Counted from the first letter of the stretch, positions 7,796-14,875 are shown. The stretch: DNA of 24,073 nt from HGM11788 sp964654945 (GCA_964654945.1 CAZZLN010000027.1:1-24073); one strand, 5' to 3'. Notes: generated by a model not told the origin, from the letters alone. Numbers and translations are program-made.

Positions 7796-7836
7796 AAAAA
7801 AACCCCCTTACACTATATTCTATATAGTATAGGGGG
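7796..7836 (-). terminator. guaB terminator overlapping the next gene's ribosome site
   Basis: Read leftward, CCCCCTATACTATAT, loop AGA, then ATATAGTGTAAGGGGG and seven T. The stem is about 15 bp with one unpaired base. It starts 20 bases after the guaB stop. The 3' arm AAGGGGG is also the only ribosome site of the downstream gene, and the T-run directly abuts its ATG. Confidence 0.85.
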
Positions 7837-7847
7837 AGTTTGTTCAA
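7819..7847 (-). promoter_or_regulatory. Candidate promoter buried in the guaB terminator
   Basis: Minus strand TTGAAC (7847-7842), 17-bp spacer, TATAGA (7824-7819). A transcript would begin near 7812, after the 5' arm of the hairpin, leaving the ribosome site unpaired. The -10 box is imperfect and the region is naturally TATA-rich because of the palindrome. Confidence 0.45.
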
Positions 7848-7856
7848 AATATATTT

Positions 7857-9368
7857 TTATCTATTGCTGGTTATTGTGTTTTGGTCTTTTAAAACAACAT
7901 CATGGGCACCACCCTCAACAATACTTACAGAAGAAACAAGAGTTAATCTTGCCTTACTCTGTAATTCAGAAATAGACAATGCACCACAGTTACACATTGT
8001 GGAACGAACTTTAGAAAGAGTGACAACAAGATTGTCATGAAGATAGCCTGCATATGGTACATAAGAATCCACACCTTCTTCAAAAGAAAGCTTACTTGCA
8101 CCGCCCATATCATATCTCTGCCAGTTTCTTGCTCTTGATGAGCCTTCACCCCAGTATTCTTTCATATAATTTCCATTTACAATAACCTTGTTTGAAGGAC
8201 TTTCTTCAAATCTTGAGAAATATCTGCCAAGCATACAGAAATCACAACCCATAGCAAGTGCTAAAGTAATATGATAGTCATGAACAATACCGCCGTCAGA
8301 ACAAATAGGAATATATATTCCTGTTTCTTTATAATATTCATCTCTTGCCTTAGCAACCTCAATAACAGCAGTAGCCTGACCTCTGCCTATGCCCTTAGTT
8401 TCTCTTGTGATACATATTGAGCCGCCGCCTATTCCGATTTTAATAAAGTCGGCTCCTGCTTCCGCTAAAAATCTGAAGCCATCTCTGTCAACTACATTAC
8501 CTGCACCAACTTTAACACTGTCACCATAATTAGCTCTTATCCATTCAATAGTTAATCTCTGCCACTCTGAAAAGCCCTCTGATGAATCTATACAGAGAAC
8601 ATCTGCCCCTGCTTTTACAAGAGCAGGAACTCTTTGGGCATAATCTCTTGTGTTAATGCCGGCACCTACAATATACCTCTTATGAGAGTCAAGAAGCTCA
8701 TTAGGGTTTTCCTTGTGGCTGTCATAGTCTTTTCTGAATACGAAAGCAACTAATTTTTGATTATCATCAACAATAGGCAAAGCATTAAGCTTGTTATCCC
8801 AAATAATGTTATTAGCTTCTTTAAGTGTAGTCCCCTCTTTAGCATAAACCATATTTTCAATAGGTGTCATAAATTCAGAAACCTTTGTTTCTTTGTCCAT
8901 TCTGCTCACTCTGTAATCTCTGCTTGTTACAATGCCTAAAAGCTTTCCTGACGGAGTGCCGTCATCTGTAACAGCAACAGTTGAATGACCTGTTTTTTCT
9001 TTTAAATCAAGAATATCCTGTAAGGTCTGATTCGGTCTGATGTTTGAATCACTGCTTACAAAACCTGCCTTGTGGGATTTAACACGTCTTACCATTTCCG
9101 CTTCCTGCTCTATTGTCTGAGAGCCATATATAAATGATACGCCTCCCTCCTTTGCAAGGGCTATTGCCATATTATCATCTGAAACAGCCTGCATAATAGC
9201 TGATACTAAAGGTATGTTCATAGAAAGAGCAGGCTCTTCACCTTTTTTAAATTTAACAAGGGGTGTTTTTAAGCTTACATTTGCAGGTGTACACTCTGAA
9301 GATGAATAGCCGGGTACTAATAAATATTCACTGAATGTGTGTGAAGGTTCACTGAAATAGTATGCCAT
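7857..9368 (-). CDS. guaB: IMP dehydrogenase, Tritrichomonas foetus-like type
   Basis: 503 aa. It oxidises IMP to XMP with NAD+, the committed step of guanine nucleotide synthesis, in the cytosol. TIM-barrel halves surround two CBS domains (about 100-220). The catalytic loop GGGSICITRE places the nucleophile at Cys319; Asp261 is in IDSSEGFS; the flap ARNWQRYDMGG carries Arg418-Tyr419. These are exactly the numbers used for the T. foetus enzyme, also 503 aa, and long blocks agree with that sequence as I remember it, whereas typical bacterial GuaB has a differently built flap and about 485-490 aa. Start ATG follows AAAAGGAG by 9 bases. It has its own promoter and terminator, so it is monocistronic. 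Confidence 0.96.
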   Translation of the reverse strand: MAYYFSEPSHTFSEYLLVPGYSSSECTPANVSLKTPLVKFKKGEEPALSMNIPLVSAIMQAVSDDNMAIALAKEGGVSFIYGSQTIEQEAEMVRRVKSHKAGFVSSDSNIRPNQTLQDILDLKEKTGHSTVAVTDDGTPSGKLLGIVTSRDYRVSRMDKETKVSEFMTPIENMVYAKEGTTLKEANNIIWDNKLNALPIVDDNQKLVAFVFRKDYDSHKENPNELLDSHKRYIVGAGINTRDYAQRVPALVKAGADVLCIDSSEGFSEWQRLTIEWIRANYGDSVKVGAGNVVDRDGFRFLAEAGADFIKIGIGGGSICITRETKGIGRGQATAVIEVAKARDEYYKETGIYIPICSDGGIVHDYHITLALAMGCDFCMLGRYFSRFEESPSNKVIVNGNYMKEYWGEGSSRARNWQRYDMGGASKLSFEEGVDSYVPYAGYLHDNLVVTLSKVRSTMCNCGALSISELQSKARLTLVSSVSIVEGGAHDVVLKDQNTITSNR

Positions 9369-9402
9369 TTTAATTTTCTCCTTTTATATAGTATTTCTGT
9401 TA

Positions 9403-9439
9403 TAACAAAAACGATTGCCAAAAATAATTCCAACAATCG
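9403..9439 (-). other. Attenuator-like hairpin in the guaB leader
   Basis: Minus strand CGATTG (9439-9434), 16-base loop, CAATCG (9417-9412), followed by TTTTTGTT. It resembles a weak intrinsic terminator about 35-70 bases before the guaB start. I do not recognise a purine riboswitch core, so a regulatory role is a guess. Confidence 0.35.
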
Positions 9440-9468
9440 CCTCTGTAGCATCACCATTAATTAGTAAT

Positions 9469-9497
9469 ATAATATCACAAATATTGTAAATACACAA
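9469..9497 (-). promoter_or_regulatory. Candidate promoter of guaB
   Basis: Minus strand TTGTGT (9497-9492), 17-bp spacer, TATTAT (9474-9469) with an extended -10 TGA just before it. The leader would be about 95 nt and includes the hairpin at 9412-9439. Confidence 0.55.
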
Positions 9498-9507
9498 GTG
9501 TTTTTTT

Positions 9508-9548
9508 TGAAAAAACAATGGTCTTTGACATTTATCAAAGACCATTGT
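9508..9548 (-). terminator. Strong rho-independent terminator of fba
   Basis: Read leftward, a perfect 14-bp stem ACAATGGTCTTTGA / TCAAAGACCATTGT with loop TAAATG, followed by TTTTTTC. It begins 16 bases after the fba stop codon. Confidence 0.95.
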
Positions 9549-9564
9549 AAAATTGACTTAAATT

Positions 9565-10512
9565 TTAATTCATAGAATTTTCAGAGCCTAATACGTTTTT
9601 AATCTTATTTTCAACAAGCTCCTGAATCATATCTCTTGCAACACCAAGATAACCTCTAGGGTCAAAAGCTTCCGGCTTTTCAACAAAGCTCTTTCTGATA
9701 CCTGCTGTCATAGCAAGTCTAATATCAGTATCCATATTAATTTTACAAACAGCCATACCTGCTGCCTTTCTTAACATTTCAACAGGAATACCGCTTGCAC
9801 CCTTTAACTGAGCACCATAGCTGTTGCACATTTCAATAACAGCCGGGTCAACAGAAGAAGCACCATGTAAAACAATAGGATATTTTTTAAATCCGGCAGC
9901 TTCAAGCTTAGAGGTAATAAGAGCTAATCTGTCAAAATCGAGCTTAGCTTCACCCTTAAACTTATATGCACCATGGCTTGTGCCAATAGCAATAGCTAAA
10001 GAATCAACACCTGTTCTTGATACAAAATCTACAGCCTGATCAGGATCAGTGTATGTAGCATCTGCACTGTTTACCTTAACTTCATCTTCAACACCTGCTA
10101 ATTTACCAAGTTCAGCCTCAACCACAACACCATGAGCATGAGCATAGTCAACAACCTCTTTAGTTTTGGCAACATTTTCTTCATATTCAAAATGAGAACC
10201 GTCAAACATAACAGAAGTAAAGCCATTTTCTACACAAAGCTTAACAGTTTCAAGATCGGGACCATGATCAAGATGCAAACAAACATCAATGCCTGTTTCG
10301 TCAACAGCAGCCTGAACCATACCAAGAAGATACTTAGGACCCGCATACTTTAAAGCAGACTTTGAGCACTGTAATATACAAGCTGAATTAAGCTTGGCAG
10401 CACCTCTTGTAACACCCTGAATAATTTCCATGTCGTTAATATTGAAAGCACCTATAGCATATTTACCTTCATAAGCTTTTTTAAACATTTCTGTACTTGT
10501 AACAAGAGCCAT
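9565..10512 (-). CDS. fba: Class II fructose-1,6-bisphosphate aldolase
   Basis: 315 aa. Zinc-dependent aldolase that interconverts fructose-1,6-bisphosphate with glyceraldehyde-3-phosphate and dihydroxyacetone phosphate. Visible are the catalytic/zinc motif HLDHGPD (Asp82, His83), FDGSHFEYEEN, VEAELGKLAGVED, the second zinc ligand in GTSHGAYK and the third in VLHGASS; NMDTDIR near the end contacts phosphate in this family. Length fits the TIM-barrel class II enzymes of Firmicutes (about 285-320 aa). Related GatY/KbaY tagatose-bisphosphate aldolases share the fold, but the central glycolytic role is more likely. ATG follows AAAGGAGG by 8 bases. Own promoter and strong terminator: monocistronic. 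Confidence 0.95.
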   Translation of the reverse strand: MALVTSTEMFKKAYEGKYAIGAFNINDMEIIQGVTRGAAKLNSACILQCSKSALKYAGPKYLLGMVQAAVDETGIDVCLHLDHGPDLETVKLCVENGFTSVMFDGSHFEYEENVAKTKEVVDYAHAHGVVVEAELGKLAGVEDEVKVNSADATYTDPDQAVDFVSRTGVDSLAIAIGTSHGAYKFKGEAKLDFDRLALITSKLEAAGFKKYPIVLHGASSVDPAVIEMCNSYGAQLKGASGIPVEMLRKAAGMAVCKINMDTDIRLAMTAGIRKSFVEKPEAFDPRGYLGVARDMIQELVENKIKNVLGSENSMN

Positions 10513-10528
10513 AATAAATTCCTCCTTT

Positions 10529-10551
10529 AAGGAACAGATTAGTGTTCCCTT
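10529..10551 (-). other. Hairpin in the fba leader next to the ribosome site
   Basis: Minus strand AAGGGAACA, loop CTAATC, TGTTCCTT (one bulged G). The 3' arm is immediately followed by the fba ribosome site AAAGGAGG. It is probably a stabilising 5' hairpin; no T-run follows. Confidence 0.5.
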
Positions 10552-10570
10552 ATATCTTTTATAATTTATA

Positions 10571-10603
10571 GAATATATTTTACCATATCTGAATATATTT
10601 TAC
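10571..10603. repeat. 13-bp direct repeat in the fba promoter
   Basis: GAATATATTTTAC occurs at 10571-10583 and 10591-10603, a 20-bp period (about two helical turns). The two copies overlap the -10 and the -35 box, respectively. It could be a tandem activator or repressor site. Confidence 0.55.
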
Positions 10604-10605
10604 AA
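10577..10605 (-). promoter_or_regulatory. sigmaA promoter of fba
   Basis: Minus strand TTGTAA (10605-10600), 17-bp spacer, TAAAAT (10582-10577), about 65 bases before the ATG. Confidence 0.65.
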
Positions 10606-10621
10606 TAGTTTTTTTGAAATT

Positions 10622-10639
10622 TTGTTAAAAATTTAACGT
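10622..10639. promoter_or_regulatory. Weak Rex-like site between fba and the 6S RNA gene
   Basis: TTGTTAAAAATTTAACGT matches 12 of 14 fixed positions of TTGTTAA-N4-TTAACAA; only the last two bases deviate. It lies 17 bp upstream of the fba -35 box and 36 bp upstream of the 6S RNA -35 box. AT-rich DNA yields such sites by chance, so confidence is low. Confidence 0.35.
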
Positions 10640-10675
10640 GTAATAAAACTGAAATAATTTTCCAGTTATAAATAC

Positions 10676-10704
10676 TTGAAATATATCACAATATATAGTA
10701 TAAT
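10676..10704 (+). promoter_or_regulatory. Strong sigmaA promoter of the 6S-like RNA
   Basis: TTGAAA (10676-10681), exactly 17 bp, perfect TATAAT (10699-10704). Transcription is expected to start in the A-run at 10711-10713. Confidence 0.85.
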
Positions 10705-10710
10705 AAATTC

Positions 10711-10906
10711 AAACAAAGATGTCTGGAATGCTCGTGTACCTGTTATTTTGAACCTACATGACATAAACGGGATTCCTATATATGCTGCATATGTCAGGCC
10801 GCAATCTAATTCCCTTTGGGCAGCGGAAGACAGATTGCATCATTGCGGTTGCCCACCTAGCTAGGCTAGGTGTCAAAATAAGGAAGCGACATTTCGGATT
10901 TTCTTT
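10711..10906 (+). ncRNA. ssrS: 6S RNA (RNA polymerase-binding regulator)
   Basis: About 196 nt, the usual 6S length, with a strong promoter, a terminator about 20 bases downstream and no credible reading frame. The ends pair: 10722-10730 TCTGGAATG with 10890-10898 CATTTCGGA (two G-U pairs), plus AAAGA with TCTTT outside it. This closing stem resembles E. coli 6S (TCTGAGATG near the 5' end, GCATCTCGGAG near the 3' end). The 3' strand carries an 8-bp hairpin CACCTAGC-TAG-GCTAGGTG (10854-10872), as in E. coli 6S. Apical stem: 10801-10807 with 10832-10838 and TTCC with GGAA. 10743-10751 could also pair with 10873-10881, closing part of the bubble. 6S RNA mimics an open promoter, sequesters sigmaA-RNA polymerase in slow growth and templates short pRNAs. 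Identification is from structure and memory, not a covariance search. Confidence 0.82.
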
Positions 10907-10924
10907 ATTTGACTTATTATAATT

Positions 10925-10957
10925 AAGACCGATGCTTTTGTGTCGGTCTTTTATTTT
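10925..10957 (+). terminator. Terminator of the 6S RNA, shared with the converging PHP gene
   Basis: AAGACCGA, 10-base loop, TCGGTCTT, then TTATTTTT. The converging PHP gene's stop codon (10953-10951) lies in the T-run; for that strand the T-run is weak (AATTATAAT). Confidence 0.9.
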
Positions 10958-11664
10958 TCTATAAATTTTAAAAACTCCTGAGGCTTTGTGTTTATAACAA
11001 GGTCATCCGGAAAATCCGCCTTTTCAAGAAGCGGAATAATATTATTAAAGTTTCCGATTTGTGTATGAAAATGAGAATCACTTCCAAGAATAACAGGCAT
11101 ATTTTGTTTTTTACATTCTTCAAGAATTTCAATTACAATGCTTTCTCCTCCCTGTCTTGAATTTCCGGAATTAAAAGAAGCATTGTTAATTTCAAGAAGT
11201 GTATTGTTATCTCTTGCACAGCTTACAACGGTTTTTACATCAAGTGGATACCTTGGGTCGCCGGGGTGTCCTATTATATTTACAAGAGGATTTTTAATTG
11301 TATTAACAATAGTTTTTGTACATTCATCAATATCCATAGGGTCAATACATGGAATATGCAGGCTTGCTATGGCATAATCAAGGCTTTTTAAAATATTGTT
11401 TTTCATATCCACTTTTCCATCAGAATTTAAAATATTAAGCTCTATTCCTTTTAAAACCCTTATTCCCTCTATATATTCAGGAATAATTTTCATATTTAAA
11501 AAATGAAGATAGCCGCAAGACCCCGGCATTTTAGGAGCATGGTCTGTCATTCCTATTATTTCAAGACCAATTGATTTTGCATATTTCGCATTTTCAGTAA
11601 TTGTGCTGTAAGCATGGCCGCTTGATATTGTGTGAGTGTGCATATCTATTTTATATTTTGGCAT
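10951..11664 (-). CDS. PHP-domain phosphatase, YcdX type
   Basis: 237 aa. PHP-fold trinuclear metal phosphoesterase; the length and motif order resemble E. coli YcdX (245 aa). Metal ligands are visible in DMHTHT (H9, H11), MTDHAP (D41, H42), KGIELNI, SLHIP, GHPGDPRYP, NNASF and GSDSHFHTQIG. The physiological substrate of the family is not firmly known. TAGGAG lies 9 bases before the ATG. It is the second PHP protein in the window, but its motifs differ from the HisJ-type one, so the two are not recent duplicates. It ends within the terminator shared with the 6S RNA gene. Confidence 0.9.
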   Translation of the reverse strand: MPKYKIDMHTHTISSGHAYSTITENAKYAKSIGLEIIGMTDHAPKMPGSCGYLHFLNMKIIPEYIEGIRVLKGIELNILNSDGKVDMKNNILKSLDYAIASLHIPCIDPMDIDECTKTIVNTIKNPLVNIIGHPGDPRYPLDVKTVVSCARDNNTLLEINNASFNSGNSRQGGESIVIEILEECKKQNMPVILGSDSHFHTQIGNFNNIIPLLEKADFPDDLVINTKPQEFLKFIEK

Positions 11665-11750
11665 ATTTTATCACTCCTATAAATTTCCTGTATACAAATT
11701 AAAAAAAATGTATTATAATTGTTATATAAATTCTTTAAGGAGGCAGTCCC

Positions 11751-11984
11751 ATGAAAGTACTTACCCCTGAAAATATTATACACTATAAAATCTCAGATGT
11801 AAAATGTAATTGCTGCGGAAAAACCATAAAAAAAGACGGTCTGGGACATATTGCTGACTACCTGTCCATTGAAAAAAGATGGGGCTATGGCTCTGATTTT
11901 GACAACGAGGTTCATAGCTTTGATATATGTGAACAATGCTATAAAAAAATCATTTCAAAATTTAAACTTCCAATAGAAAAATAG
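11751..11984 (+). CDS. Small zinc-ribbon-like protein of unknown function
   Basis: 77 aa. Two cysteine pairs, C19-x2-C22 (within CNCCGK) and C60-x2-C63 (CEQC), 38 residues apart, suggest one bound zinc. A histidine at 33 and the block YLSIEKRWGYGSDFD lie between them. No membrane segment or signal peptide. A real gene: AAGGAGG sits 7 bases before the ATG, TATAAT at 11714-11719 (with a weak TATACA 17 bp further up) could be its promoter, and a terminator follows at the stop codon. I recall similar short proteins in Clostridia only as hypotheticals. Divergent from the PHP gene and convergent with the second ftsH. Function unknown. Confidence 0.82.
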   Translation: MKVLTPENIIHYKISDVKCNCCGKTIKKDGLGHIADYLSIEKRWGYGSDFDNEVHSFDICEQCYKKIISKFKLPIEK

Positions 11985-12001
11985 AGCCTGAAAAGCTCTA
12001 T
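11981..12001. terminator. Compact bidirectional terminator containing both stop codons
   Basis: ATAGAGC, loop CTGAAAA, GCTCTAT. The TAG of the small zinc-ribbon gene (11982-11984) is in one arm and the TAG of the second ftsH (12000-11998) in the other. Leftward it ends in TATTTTTCT, the better T-run; rightward in TCTTCTTT. Confidence 0.8.
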
Positions 12002-13863
12002 TCTTCTTTATCCTCTTTACATTTATTTAATATATTCATAAATTCCTCACCTGTTATTGTTTCCTTAGATGCAAGAAATTCAGCAATAGCTCTCAGGCTG
12101 TCTTTGTTTTCTTCAAGAAGTGTTCTTGCTTTTTTGTGACAATCCTTAATAATTGAAAGCACCTCATTATCAAGCTCTGCTATTGTAATATCTCCTACAA
12201 TGGCGGTTTTTTGACTGTTAATATATTTTCCCTCTGTTTTTTCAAGTGCCATCATATCAAATTTTTCACTCATACCATAAACACTTATCATACTTCTTGC
12301 AAGAGATGTAGCCATTTCAATATCATTACTTGCACCTGTTGTTACAGAGCCAAATTCAACTTCCTCTGCACTTCTGCCTGCAAGATATACAACAATTTTT
12401 GCAAGAATTTCTTCTTTGCTCATAAGGTATCTTTCTTCCTCAGGCATCTGCATTGTGTAGCCTAAAGCTCCCATAGTTCTTGGAATAATAGTTATTTTCT
12501 GCACAGGTTGTGTGTTTTTCTGCAGTGCGGCAGCGAGGGCATGTCCGACTTCATGAAAAGCAACAATTTTCTTTTCTTTTTCTGATAAAATTCTGTCCTT
12601 TTTTTCCTTACCTGCAATTACAACTTCAACAGATTCAAGCAAATCCTCTTGAATAACCTTATTTCTGCCAAGTCTTACTGCTCTTAATGCAGCCTCATTT
12701 ACTATATTTGCAAGGTCGGCACCACTTGCCCCGCTTGTTGCAAGAGCAATCTTTTCAAAGTCTATATTATCTTCCATAACAACATCTTTTGAATGTACTC
12801 TTAAAACATCTATTCTGCCCTTTAAATCGGGATTTTCAACTATAATCTGTCTGTCAAATCTTCCGGGTCTTAAAAGTGCCTGGTCAAGAACCTCAGGTCT
12901 GTTTGTTGCCGCAAGTATAACAACACCCTTTGAAGTGTCAAAGCCGTCCATTTCAGATAAAAGCTGATTAAGAGTCTGGTCATTTGTTCCAAGCCTGCCG
13001 TCACGTCTGTAGCCTACCGCATCAAGCTCATCTATAAACACTATGCAAGGTGCTTTCTGTTGTGCTGATTTAAAAAGTTCCCTAACTCTTGATGCACCTA
13101 CACCTACAAACATTTCTTCAAAATCTGAACCTGAAAGGCTCATAAATGTTACATCAGCCTCACCGGCAACTGCCCTTGCAAGGAGGGTTTTTCCTGTTCC
13201 CGGAGGACCTACAAGCAATGCTCCCTTTGGCTGTTTTGCACCTATTTTTTTATATTTATCCGGATTTTTAAGAAAATCTATAATCTCAACAAGAGATTCT
13301 TTAGCTTCCTCCTGTCCTGCAACATCTGAAAAGGTTACACCTGTTTCCTTCTGTGTGTAAATTTTGGCATTGGATTTATTCATTCCTCCCATACCTTTTC
13401 CCATTATTCTCATAACAATAGTAAAGCATATTACCATTGCAAGAATAGGAAGTATCCAGCTTGTAAAGAAGGTTATAATAGGAGAGTTATACTGAACCGG
13501 ATAATAAAAATCCACATTATTTTCTCTTAATATATCTACGAGTCTGTCATAGGAAATTCTGCCTGTATAAAACTGATTTGAACCCGGAGCTAAAGGCTTG
13601 TCGTCGGCTTCAAGCTTATCTGCATAAGGAAATACCACAAGCTTGTCAGCCTGAAACTCAACCTTTTCAACCTTGCCCTCCTCAACCCAATTGCAAAATT
13701 CACTGAAATCCAGCTCACTTAATTTTCGCATCTCCATTGTTGCCGATACAAGATTGAATAAAAATGTAAGTCCCAAAGAAATTATAAGTATTTTTAAAAA
13801 CAATTGATAATCCTTGGGATTATTGTTATTTTTGTTATTATTGTTTTTATTTTTATTATTCAT
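11998..13863 (-). CDS. ftsH: ATP-dependent zinc metalloprotease FtsH (second, divergent paralogue)
   Basis: 621 aa. Starts with an Asn/Lys-only tail (residues 2-15), then TM1 about 20-40, an extracytoplasmic domain, TM2 about 128-152, Walker A GPPGTGKT (219-226), Walker B IVFIDE, pore motif MFVGVGA, LRPGRFDRQ, zinc site HEVGH (437-441) and third ligand Asp514 in GASNDIEMAT. The catalytic set is complete. It differs from the first copy between Walker B and the second region of homology: GGGHDEREQT is replaced by the shorter GTNDQT. HEVGH instead of HEAGH also marks a separate lineage that I associate with Lachnospiraceae-type FtsH. AGGAGG lies 10 bases before ATG. It follows rsmI after 170 bases; TTGTTG-18-TATAAA upstream is a weak promoter candidate. 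Confidence 0.96.
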   Translation of the reverse strand: MNNKNKNNNNKNNNNPKDYQLFLKILIISLGLTFLFNLVSATMEMRKLSELDFSEFCNWVEEGKVEKVEFQADKLVVFPYADKLEADDKPLAPGSNQFYTGRISYDRLVDILRENNVDFYYPVQYNSPIITFFTSWILPILAMVICFTIVMRIMGKGMGGMNKSNAKIYTQKETGVTFSDVAGQEEAKESLVEIIDFLKNPDKYKKIGAKQPKGALLVGPPGTGKTLLARAVAGEADVTFMSLSGSDFEEMFVGVGASRVRELFKSAQQKAPCIVFIDELDAVGYRRDGRLGTNDQTLNQLLSEMDGFDTSKGVVILAATNRPEVLDQALLRPGRFDRQIIVENPDLKGRIDVLRVHSKDVVMEDNIDFEKIALATSGASGADLANIVNEAALRAVRLGRNKVIQEDLLESVEVVIAGKEKKDRILSEKEKKIVAFHEVGHALAAALQKNTQPVQKITIIPRTMGALGYTMQMPEEERYLMSKEEILAKIVVYLAGRSAEEVEFGSVTTGASNDIEMATSLARSMISVYGMSEKFDMMALEKTEGKYINSQKTAIVGDITIAELDNEVLSIIKDCHKKARTLLEENKDSLRAIAEFLASKETITGEEFMNILNKCKEDKEE

Positions 13864-14033
13864 ATTCTATAAACCTCCTGATGAGTATATTTTATAACAA
13901 TAATAACAAATATACAACAAATGTTACAACAACATACTCAAAAAACCTATTTAAAAATTTCTTTAAAAATATTATTGCATAATAAGACTTTAGAAATTAT
14001 TGACATCAAAAAGAATTTCAGTCTGTTAAATAT

Positions 14034-14864
14034 TCATTTTTTTACTTCATTATACACATCTCTTTTTCCTATTCCCCTATCCTTTGCAACAGCTTTCATT
14101 GCGGATTTTTCATCAAATCCATCATTAATATATTTTTTAAAATGCTCTTTAATTGTCATCAATTCAAATTTTGCAGCCTCATCAGCCTTAATCTGTGAAA
14201 TATCTGCACCCTCAATTACAATTACAAATTCGCCCTTTGGCTCATTATTTTTAAAATGTTCAAGCAGATTTACAAGATTACCCTTTTCAACTGTTTCGTG
14301 TTTTTTTGTAAGCTCTCTTATAACTGCTGAATTTCTGTTTCCTGCATATTCACATAATTCTTCAAGGGTCTGCACAAGATGATGGGGTGCTTCATAAAAT
14401 ACAGTAGTTCTTACTTCATTTTTTAATTTTTCAAGGACTTCTTTTTTCTGTTTTTTATTCTTAGGCAAAAAACCCTCAAATATATAACTTCTTGAATTAA
14501 GACCGCTTAAAACAAGAGCAGTAACAACTGCCGTTGCCCCGGGAACAACAGTGACCTCAACATCATTATCATAGCATAGCCTTATTAAATCTTCTCCCGG
14601 GTCGGAAATACCGGGCATACCTGCATCAGTCACAATTGCAATATTTTTGCCCTCTTTAAGCATAGCTATAAGCTGAGGACCCTTTGTATCCTTATTATGC
14701 TCATGATAGCTTGTAAGGGGAGTTTTAATATTATAATGATTTAAAAGCTTAACACTTTGACGTGTATCTTCAGCAGCAATTAAATCAACCTCTTTTAATG
14801 TTCTTAAAACTCTGAGAGTTATATCCTCTAAATTTCCAATTGGTGTACCGCAGACATATAACAT
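14034..14864 (-). CDS. rsmI: 16S rRNA (cytidine1402-2'-O)-methyltransferase RsmI
   Basis: 276 aa. SAM-dependent methylation of the 2'-OH of C1402 in the ribosomal decoding centre. Signature motifs in order: GTPIGNLEDIT (6-16), AEDTRQSVKLLNHY, SYHEHN, VTDAGMPGISDPG, VPGATAVVTALVLSGL, FEGFLP, FYEAPHHL and RELTKKHE, followed by the small C-terminal domain. Length is normal. AGAGGAAA precedes the ATG; the gap to trmN6 is 11 bases. It closes the conserved Firmicute cluster tmk-holB-ricT-trmN6-rsmI. No convincing terminator follows, so read-through into the second ftsH is possible. Confidence 0.96.
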   Translation of the reverse strand: MLYVCGTPIGNLEDITLRVLRTLKEVDLIAAEDTRQSVKLLNHYNIKTPLTSYHEHNKDTKGPQLIAMLKEGKNIAIVTDAGMPGISDPGEDLIRLCYDNDVEVTVVPGATAVVTALVLSGLNSRSYIFEGFLPKNKKQKKEVLEKLKNEVRTTVFYEAPHHLVQTLEELCEYAGNRNSAVIRELTKKHETVEKGNLVNLLEHFKNNEPKGEFVIVIEGADISQIKADEAAKFELMTIKEHFKKYINDGFDEKSAMKAVAKDRGIGKRDVYNEVKK

Positions 14865-14875
14865 AGTATTTCCTC

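Noticed and set aside
10676..10864. Plus-strand 62-codon frame
   Set aside because: It starts at the -35 box of the 6S RNA promoter and runs through the structured RNA; no ribosome site.
13820..13863. Asn/Lys repeat at the start of the second FtsH as a phase-variable tract
   Set aside because: The codons are an irregular mix of AAT, AAC and AAA, not a long uniform repeat, and trinucleotide changes would keep the frame.
13864..14033. Terminator between rsmI and the second ftsH
   Set aside because: An AT-only pairing AATTTCT / AGAAATT exists with a long loop, but it has no GC core and no clean T-run.
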